64,000 nucleotides of DNA, taken from NCBI GenBank assembly GCA_037951165.1, contig JBBDHG010000041.1:3217501-3281500 (forward strand), written 5' to 3'. The position numbers were made by a program, and so were the translations under genes. This DNA is from Lophius americanus. Taxonomy: Eukaryota > Chordata > Actinopteri > Lophiiformes > Lophiidae. Positions 57,021-64,000 of this stretch are shown here, piece after piece (within the stretch, counting starts at the first letter, position 1; every line of letters begins with the position of its first letter). The notes under the pieces were generated by a model. It saw only the letters and a program-made list of their open reading frames with translations, was not told the origin of the DNA and did no database searches.

Positions 57021-58559
57021 GTGAAGAAAGAACCAACTGAATAAAATCAAAACAAAAAAACAAAACAACCCACAGAGTAATACGACACCTTTATGTAGGA
57101 TTCAAGGATCCAAAGGTGGACGGAACCTTTTTGGTTCACGTCCATCAGAAATGTGCCATAATGGACGGCAGCTTGTTTCGTTTTGAACTATTTCATGCTG
57201 GAAGAAGTTCACTACCTTCTTTGAATTGGTCTCAGCATAAAGAGTGTCAAGAGTAATTCCAGAGATTTATCACTCTGCTTCGGCCCTCAGCGGAGAACTC
57301 CCATCAGAACCTCGTCCCCCCCTGTGAGGACACTTGAACTGGACAGTCTGGGGGTCACGGCACCATTAAAGAAGCATTCCCAGAAGGGTTTCCCCAGCTG
57401 ATTACGAGCCTCTCCTGGATATGAATCACTGCAGATTGGAGGTCTTCCTCCGTCAGACTAACATCTGCTCAAGAACCATCATGTATGTCTTCAACCGGAG
57501 ACCATCAGGCTCTGAGGAAGAGTCACTTCATCACTCTTAATATAGCTGTCCACTCGCTGGCCACTTATTTAGCTACACCTGGCTAGTACCGGGTTGGGCC
57601 CCGTTTGGCTCCAGAACTCCCTTCATTCTCGCTGCAGAGATTCAAAACTTTACTGGAAGGCTTCCCCAAAGATTCTGGTCGGTGTCGGCTCGATAGCATC
57701 ACGAAGGTTCTATGGGATATAAGATCAGGTGATTGCAATTCTTTTCGCCCAATCACCATCAGCGATTTCTATCTGACTCGCCGATACAGATTTCGGCCAT
57801 TCCGATTTTTTTTTTTTTTTCGTAAAGGTTTTGAAACCAAAACTGCTCTTATCTCTGCTCTTATTTTGAAGGATTAAATTGTAAGTAAGTATGTTCGGCG
57901 TTGTGTATGTGTTCATCATGTGTGTTGCATCATCATGCAGAAGAGAAGACGGTACCTGAATTTTCTACTTTCAAACTTTCAATGTTCTCTTCAGGTACGG
58001 TCAGACGGCGTGTTTCACATGCCTGCCTGTCTCAAACAAACCAAACCCTTTTGGCAGGAGCTTCTCTGATACCAGCGTCCATAAAAAGTCCAAAGATCCA
58101 AAAGCCTTTCAAATAAAGAACAGAAACCTGACACCAAATGGAGAGAGAGGCTTGTTCCCTCAGAACCTGCTGCCACCTTTTGAAAAGGTGAACCTACCGT
58201 AACGAGACTTTGAAGGAGATATCTATGCAGCTTTCCCAACTCATGACAAATCCCGTCCGTCAGATGCCAGAGCTCATCTGAGGACAATCACTTATCAGTT
58301 TGAACGGATCGCTGCTCAACGGGCCGCTGCATGCGTCGTGTTTGCTTTGTGGTATTTATTTTCTGATTGAAGGTCCCACAGGACTCTACACTTTGGATTT
58401 TATGCAAATACATTTGATCTGACTGTAAGATATTTGTTCAGCTCACCGATACCCAGCTTTTCAAGTTTTTCAGGTATTGTTGCCACCGTTGTATTCAATA
58501 AAATGCAGATGTATCCGCAGAACGTATCTTGTTACATAACCCAGAAAAGTTTTATAAAA
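57021..58559. other. non-coding stretch, hAT-like scrap
   Basis: No gene was recognised. At about 57735-57835 CCAATCACCATCAGCGATTT, CTCGCCGATACAGATTTCGG and a T16 run recall the CCGATNN-rich body of hAT-like elements. Confidence 0.4.
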
Positions 58560-59061
58560 ACATAGAGCTTAGTGCTGGGAAGACGCGGGTCGGTTTTATG
58601 GGTAGTTGGTTGTATATTTCTGACACTAGGGGGAGCTGTACCTGCAAAATGTTTTTGGCCCATAATTTCTCAACCGATTATCCGATTTAGTCCAAATTTA
58701 GTGCGTATTAATTGACCCAAGTAGAACAATCGTGAATATATCGTGTTTTAGATTAATATCGCTTATTTTACAGGGGGATTTTATTGTTTTTTGACATAAC
58801 TTCCTCCCCGTTGGTCCGATTTACTTCAGATTTTCTGCATATAAATCAACTTGAGTTTTGTCTCACTTATATATAATTAATATATATAACTCATATTTTA
58901 CTCACTAAGGGGAGCTTATAAAAAACAATAATAAAAATAAAACTACTGTGGACAGAACCTCGAAATTTAATTTGAGGAGTTCAATCAGGAGGATTGCCTG
59001 TACAACACAGGGGATCGGGGACTTTTCGGGGGTACACCCTCGCTGTCGGGGGACGACGGCT
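58560..59061 (-). repeat. family A, reverse orientation, long copy
   Basis: GGTTGTATATTTCTGACACTA, GGGGGAGCTGTACC, CCCATAATTTCTCAACCGAT, AGTCCAAATTTAGTGCGTAT, ATTTTACTCACTAAGGGGAGC, GGGATCGGGGACTTTTCGG and CGCTGTCGGGGGACGACGGC are all present in order. This is the reverse of the 19648-20382 arrangement and the second-longest copy. Confidence 0.75.
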
Positions 59062-60120
59062 CAGGCTTAGTTTCGGTTGTAAATCCAATTCAACCTTTTC
59101 AACTCCTACACTTGTCTGTATCCATTATCTTCTGGGAAACCTGTGTCTTCTCTTGAAGCTGCTCGCCTCTCCAGGAGGTACCACTCTGTTCGGGCTCACT
59201 AAGATCGTCGTCAGTGCCGCCAAATTGTCTCATGTAGAGTTCCCCGTTTCCCTTATCCTGCCTGCGGTTTGGCAGGTGGAGCAGCCGGAGTCATGGAAGT
59301 CATTAAAATTCCTTGGGAACATATGGACGCTTGTTTGGTTTTGTTTTTAGGCCTCGGCAGGGAGGAGATCTGACAGGACGGAGCCGCGTCCTCTCAGCGA
59401 GAAGGACGGCGTCTGAGAGAGAACGTGAATCGAATGCGAGACGGGGCGGATGAAAGACAGATGCCGCGAGGGAAAGACAAGTGCAGAGACGGGAGGGGAG
59501 ATCGAGGGAGGAGGGGGGAGATCAAATAAAGAGTCAAAAAAATGAACTTTTAGGTTCCATTCAGCCGTACAGGACGGGCATTAGACACGGCTGGATGGAT
59601 CCGGTACATGCGTCCTGGAGAGGCGCGGTGGGAACGAAGGATGAAGAAAAAAGGTCGGGGATGTGAAACCCACATTTTATCGGGTTGGAAAGTGAAGTTC
59701 AGACAACGTTTGAAATCTCCAAAACTGTTTGGGGTTTTTTTGGGCTGGATTAAAGGAAATGATTTCTGTCTTATAAACATAAATCTAGAAGTAAAATAAA
59801 GAAACTCATGAGGCGCTCGTTTCCAGTACCGGCGACGTTGTTTTTTATTCATAGCGGATCATGATTTGTTCCTACACTTCGCCCAGAACTCAAACATCTT
59901 CAGAAGAAGTCTTTCTTGAGACGGAGAGTTTCAAAGTAGATCCATCATACTCCCGGCTAGAAGATTCTTTGCGCCATTAAATATCCTACAAGTTATCGTA
60001 TCTGAAATGTGGCGGGTTCGTTCCCCGACAACCTCAGAGCGGAGAGGGAAGACATCTGTAACGCACCACAAACTCTCCCAGAGGCAAGTGGTGTGAACAG
60101 AGTTAGTCCACGGGTCACTC
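59062..60120. other. non-coding stretch
   Basis: No gene was recognised. A 118-residue frame begins in the family A end at 58994 and runs to 59350 without a motif. Confidence 0.4.
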
Positions 60121-60570
60121 AGAGTATCACGGGGCCGGCGAGGAGGTAGCGACCAAATCATTCAGCTCTCACTGCGTTTGCATCCAACGAAGAATTCAAG
60201 AATTCAGATTCTTCACTTGAACCCGGCCCATGATGTCGTCACCGGCAGCAAGGGCGTATCCCCCGAAAAGTCCCCAAACCACTGTGGTGTACAAGTAATC
60301 GCCCCTGAGTGAACTTCTCAAATTCAAATGTCAAGTTTTGTCAACAGTACTTTTTATGGAAAAACAAAAAGAAGGTCCGCCTACGGTGTAAAATACGACC
60401 AATCAGAGGCAGACATGATATATATGCATGATAGTCGATTCATACGCTCCAGATTTTGGAGATAAAGCCCCCACTAGTGTTTGAAATATACAATCCACCT
60501 TTCCCCAAATCATTCCAGTTCTTCCTCTCACCAAGGTCAATGGAGGTATCCTTCATGTTAGCGCGATAAG
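60121..60570 (+). repeat. family A, left arm of inverted pair
   Basis: It begins with GGCCGGCGAGGAGGTAGCGA and ACTGCGTTTGC, which also occur inverted at 63740-63800 and so extend the family by about 110 bp. GTATCCCCCGAAAAGTCCCC, CCCACTAGTGTTTGAAATA and CAGTTCTTCCTCTCACCAAG follow. Confidence 0.75.
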
Positions 60571-60607
60571 TGAAGAAAATATTTCACGGATCATTTTCAA
60601 GCTTTAA

Positions 60608-60895
60608 ACCCACGTAGAACTTAGTGCGAGGAAGAAGTGGATTGATTCTGGGAAATGTCGGTTGTACATTTCCGACACTAGGGCGGGCTTTACCTCCAAA
60701 GGCTTTTGGGCCGTGATCTCTCAACCGTTGGTCCGGTGAAGTCAAATAAATAATATTTTACTCACTTTATGCAGCTTTATTTTTATTTATTATTTTATGA
60801 TCTATACTCTCAGAATTTCGCTGTAATCTAACTTCACGTTAAATTTGACCATTTCAATCGGGTTTACTTGTACAACGCAGGGGATCGGGGGACTA
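60608..60895 (-). repeat. family A, right arm of inverted pair
   Basis: ACCCACGTAGAACTTAGTGC, GAGGAAGAAGTGGATTGATT, TTTCCGACACTAGGGCGGGC, TCTCTCAACCGTTGGTCC and TTGTACAACGCAGGGGATCG are the reverse-orientation landmarks. The arm faces 60121-60570 across about 40 bp, so the two could fold back on each other. Confidence 0.72.
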
Positions 60896-61219
60896 GGATT
60901 GCTTTGGTGGCTTTGAATGTCGTTAATTAAATGCCCAGCGTTTTTATAAACACTAGAAATCAACTTTAAGGACGTATTACAAAAATAACATATTTACCTC
61001 TTTGGCCGAGGCAGTTAAAGATAAGTTGTGTTAATAAAGACACTAGAGGATCGGATCGGACCGGACCATCAGAACACCGTTATCACACACTTCTGTCAAA
61101 GCCCTGCAGCATTTCATCGCCACAGCAGCGAGCCATGAATCTTCCACGCCTTCATTTTAAAATGTGGAAATATCCCATCATGCTCTTCACCAGATCCAGT
61201 CCTGCTGTGATGGAGTTTC

Positions 61220-61221
<2 letters not shown>
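60896..61221. other. non-coding stretch
   Basis: Nothing recognised. Confidence 0.4.
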
Positions 61222-61289
<68 letters not shown>

Positions 61290-61303
61290 TGTGTCTGTGT
61301 GTC
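61222..61303 (+). repeat. (GT)n microsatellite with CT interruptions
   Basis: Two long GT runs separated by a single GTCT, then GTCTGTGTCTGTGTGTCTG. Confidence 0.96.
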
Positions 61304-61984
61304 TGATTGCTTAAACAGAGGGCTGGACTTGAAAGGCATTCTGGTGCAGTGTTACCATCAGGGAACGGATTTTTTAATATACTTCCCTGCATGTGAGGGT
61401 TTGTGTGAGGGTTTGTGTGGGAGCCTGAAACAGGAGTGACCGGTACCGCTTCTTTCTTCAGGCACGGCCAAAAACTTTATAAAACCGTATTACACTTCTT
61501 TTCTCAGGTTTATCGACAATTCGGTTTCCCGTGTGATCGGAAAGTAGCTTCATAACAAAGTCATGACGGAAACCGTCGCCAGTGAAAAACTCATTTCTGT
61601 CAAAAAACGTAACGTATGAATTGACTGGGAACCGGTAACGAGTAGCAACCTGGAGAAAATCACAAATAAACTGACGACAAGTGACTTATTCCAAAAATAA
61701 ATAGTAACAATTAACTGTAATTAACTTTGGCTACTGTAACTTTTTAACAAATACGGTTTCTTGCTGTGAGATAATATTTGCCAAACTAAACACAGGTGAT
61801 CATTTTGGATTTCAGAGGTTTCTTACGTGTAAGAGTTTGCCTCCTATTATGCAAATTATTTATCATTTCTTATCTAATAACTGTTTGTAATTAATTTTGT
61901 CAGCCGACCACCAAAGTTTCTAAACACTGATTTGGCCGATTTGACTTATTTTTCACGTATGTCTTAAAACCATAATTGACATTT
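61304..61984. other. A+T-rich non-coding stretch
   Basis: No gene or repeat recognised. Confidence 0.4.
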
Positions 61985-62240
61985 TACGTTCGTACAGCGG
62001 GCTGGCGGCTGTCTCCGCGCTGTCGTTAGCTTTAGCCGTTAGCTTTAGCCGTTAGCTTTAGCCGTTAGCTTTAGCCGTTAGCTTCTTGAACTTGCTATGG
62101 ACCTCAGGGCGACGCATTTTGAAGTGTACGATTAAGTCCGTTGTGCAGAACCTTTTCGGGACTTACTTATTTTGTCCTTACTGGTGATCCGGACAGTAAG
62201 GACATTGCAAGCTTTTTTTTTTTTATCTTGGTACACTTTC
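61985..62240 (+). mobile_element. hAT-like nonautonomous element, partial
   Basis: Same orientation as 3278-3891: GTTAGCTTCTTGAACTTGCT, TTTTGAAGTGTACGATTAAG, CAGAACCTTTTCGGGACTTA and TATTTTGTCCTTACTGGTG. The interior AGCTTTAGCC of the family has expanded here into a 13-bp array (62026-62082). Confidence 0.65.
62026..62082 (+). repeat. 13-bp tandem repeat, about 4.5 copies
   Basis: The unit is CGTTAGCTTTAGC, repeated perfectly four times plus a partial. Each unit derives from a single AGCTTTAGCC present once in the copy at 3278-3891. Confidence 0.92.
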
Positions 62241-62989
62241 CTGGTGTCACCTTCAGCTGAGAAACGTATGAAAACGATCTCTTTGCTGCTGCCGGTGCTC
62301 ACCTCATCGTTGGCCGAGCGACAGAGATTCCGAGGTCCCACTCCAAGCCTCTTTTCCTTTTTACCTCTCGCTCTATTTCCTCGTGTTTGATCAGGATAAC
62401 TCAAGCTGACACTCCCTGGAGATGATCCTGGCATTTACCTGCTCGGCCGACGCATTGGTGGCTAATTAAGCCTAAAGTTAAGAACCTGGAATCCCCCACA
62501 AACTTCAGAGCCCCCATCGCCACGCCTCAATGCCCCCCCTGTTGAGGACTGTGGTCTCTGACACAGATTGAAGTGTCGGAATAAATGTCCATCTAATTTT
62601 AATTCTACATTTCCTTAGAAACGTCTTTATTGTCACGATACAATGAATACAGATATTATCTAAGGCTTCTCTCCTAATAGAGAAGAGAAATATAAACTTA
62701 AAAAAAGCAGAACTTGAAGAAGCAGCAAAGTAATAGAGTAGAATAAAGAGAATAAAAGTTCTTCTTTAGGAAGAACGTTACAGAGAATGTTTGAGTGACA
62801 GCAGGATCCTGTAGAAACAAGAAAAGATCCGACGCGGTGAAACATGGCCGAAGAAATATAATTACAGTCTTAGACATAGTCGATCTTATTTTTTACTGTC
62901 GCCTTTGAATGCGTCACACGTAACACACGATTCCCTCGAGGCGTTGGAACCTCCGTCATATTGTTTAAAAACACACAGGTGATCGTTCC
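62241..62989. other. non-coding stretch
   Basis: No gene was recognised. The minus frame at 62132-62434 overlaps the hAT-like copy and carries no motif. Confidence 0.4.
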
Positions 62990-63180
62990 TGCTGTCTGGG
63001 CGTCGCCATGTTTTTCACCTGCGGTTAATCCGCGGCGTAAATCAAGTACGTTCTTTCTTTTCTTGTAGCGCACCTGTGGATGAACGTCTCCTCCCAATAC
63101 CTGTCGGTATGGGCGGAAGTAGCGCCTTAAAGGAAATGCTTTTGTTTTTGTCGAACACAATGGCGCTGAGGACGACTTTA
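62990..63180. promoter_or_regulatory. candidate bidirectional promoter
   Basis: Two divergent YY1-type ATGGCG start-codon motifs lie 150 bp apart: AAAACATGGCGACGCC on the minus strand (ATG at 63007-63009) and ACACAATGGCGCTGAGG on the plus strand (ATG at 63160-63162). Between them is an ETS-type GGGCGGAAGT (about 63111-63120) and CpG-rich sequence (CCGCGGCG at about 63030). This arrangement is typical of vertebrate housekeeping gene pairs. Each frame stops soon after its ATG unless spliced, and no downstream exons could be linked. Confidence 0.3.
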
Positions 63181-63404
63181 ATCACCGTTAGCCTGCAGCA
63201 GGTTTTGTTTTTTCAAATTGACGTTTGGGTGATCTGAATGATCGGAGATCTAAGCGTCGAGGTTGAAAGGATAATCCCTTGTGCTTTAGGTTCCTCCATC
63301 AGCTTTGTAATCCCTCCTGTGTCTGTGCTGCTCTCCTTCTGCATGTTTTAAGGTCATGTGTCTTCAGGGGTTTTAAGATATCGGATAATTGCCGCCCCGA
63401 AGAG
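63181..63404. other. non-coding spacer
   Basis: No gene recognised. Confidence 0.4.
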
Positions 63405-63826
63405 TCGGGGATATTATGGAATCGTCATCGCCGCCGCCGCTACGACCGCGTCCGCCGCAGATCCTTCATGTTAGCGAGATAACTCTTTATACCCCCGTAG
63501 ACCTTAGTGAGAGGAAGAACTGGCATGATTTTGGGAAAGGTGGATTGTATATATCCAACACTTTGGGGAGTTTTATCTCCACAAGTTCTTGGGCCTTAAT
63601 TTCTCAACCGTTCGGATTGAGTCCAAATTCGGTGCGTATGAATCGATAATTTTGGAATACAATATTGTTTGTACAACGCAGTGGATATGGGGACTTTTCA
63701 GGGATATAGCCGAGTTCAAGTAAAGGATCTGAGTTCTTTGTTGCACGCAAACGCAGTGAGTGCCGATAAATTTGGTCGCTACCTCCTCGCCGGCCGCTCT
63801 CCGTAGCCGGATACTCTTGAGTATCT
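63405..63826 (-). repeat. family A, reverse orientation, with extended end
   Basis: GTCGGGGATATTATGGAATC, CGCAGATCCTTCATGTTAGC, AGGAAGAACTGGCATGATTT, TTAATTTCTCAACCGTTCG, TTGTACAACGCAGTGGATAT and GGGGACTTTTCAGGG are followed by CGCAAACGCAGTGAGTGCCG and GGTCGCTACCTCCTCGCCGG. The last two occur inverted at 60121-60180, which defines about 110 bp more of the element. Confidence 0.75.
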
Positions 63827-63850
63827 CCCCCCCGGATAATCAAGAGTATC
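63810..63850. other. 11-bp perfect inverted repeat
   Basis: GATACTCTTGA (63810-63820) and TCAAGAGTATC (63840-63850) are exact complements with a 19-bp C-rich loop. It sits at the outer edge of the family A copy and could be an element terminus or a simple hairpin. Confidence 0.7.
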
Positions 63851-64000
63851 TGTGGTCGTCGCCCGACCCGAAGGTTAACGTTGGGTTCGATCCCTGCTTC
63901 TACGTTCTGTAGGGTCCTTGAGGAAGATCTTGATGCTAAATTTGCTACTTGGTGCCGCAGATGGCCATTTATATAATTGCAGGGTTGTATGTGACAAAAA
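63851..64000. other. non-coding end of window
   Basis: Nothing recognised; GGTTCGATCCCTGCTTC at about 63882 resembles a tRNA-SINE B-box (GGTTCGANNCC), so a SINE fragment could lie here, but no A-box or tail is apparent. Confidence 0.3.

Noticed and set aside
63160..63240. First coding exon of a mitochondrial protein (MALRTTLITVSLQQ)
   Set aside because: Donor is weak and the nearest acceptor (about 63290) gives an early stop; retained only as part of the promoter candidate.
63870..63900. Possible tRNA or tRNA-derived SINE from a B-box-like GGTTCGATCCC
   Set aside because: No A-box at the right distance, no cloverleaf and no tail could be found.

Overview
This window looks like teleost fish nuclear DNA, probably percomorph-like. 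The evidence is the repeat content: L2-type, RTE-type and Rex1-like LINE remnants, a decayed Tc1-like transposase, hAT-like nonautonomous elements, a Penelope-like GIY-YIG fragment, many long (GT)n and (AT)n tracts, and three large minisatellites. Nothing suggests a prokaryote, organelle or virus. No intact host protein-coding gene, tRNA or rRNA gene could be recognised. The protein homologies I can defend are all decayed mobile-element proteins, so the window is best read as intergenic sequence and/or the interior of large introns.

Layout. 0-5 kb: a local direct duplication (about 1331-1520 and 1911-2085), an RTE C-terminal remnant, a 614-bp hAT-like element with inverted ends, and an L2 3' end. 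5-9 kb: an 11-bp minisatellite (58 copies), a frameshifted but nearly full-length Tc1-like transposase on the minus strand, and a 25-bp minisatellite (45 copies). 9-13 kb: an L2 3' end, a Rex1-like reverse transcriptase remnant, and a 600-bp TA-rich block holding a 74-bp higher-order repeat. 13-17 kb: a nonautonomous DNA transposon and the best LINE of the window, a 5'-truncated L2 with a readable YADD reverse transcriptase (minus strand, 15.1-16.5 kb).

17-33 kb: mostly non-coding, with a candidate ETS/YY1-type promoter near 17.9-18.2 kb, long microsatellites and several copies of an unnamed dispersed repeat ('family A'). 33.9-35.6 kb: repeat-free, high-complexity sequence that could hold conserved regulatory elements. 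36-40 kb: another L2/family A pair, a 118-bp exon-like open segment, a 48-bp minisatellite (16 copies), and a DNA transposon with a TA target duplication that has itself been interrupted by other repeats. 41-45 kb: short tandem repeats, a 327-bp polypurine tract, a Penelope-like endonuclease fragment, an RTE tail and a small unrecognised open frame.

45-57 kb: long poly-G/poly-C runs, a candidate 5' exon region beside a GA tract, an RTE reverse transcriptase whose catalytic core is deleted, and a promoter-like GC-rich stretch with a 109-bp candidate intron (56.7-57.0 kb). 57-64 kb: family A copies, including an inverted pair at 60.1-60.9 kb, a hAT-like copy carrying a new 13-bp tandem array, and a candidate bidirectional promoter near 63.0-63.2 kb.

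The least explained signal is family A: about ten copies or fragments in both orientations within 64 kb, with no coding capacity seen. The exon and promoter calls are inferences from motifs and need transcript data.
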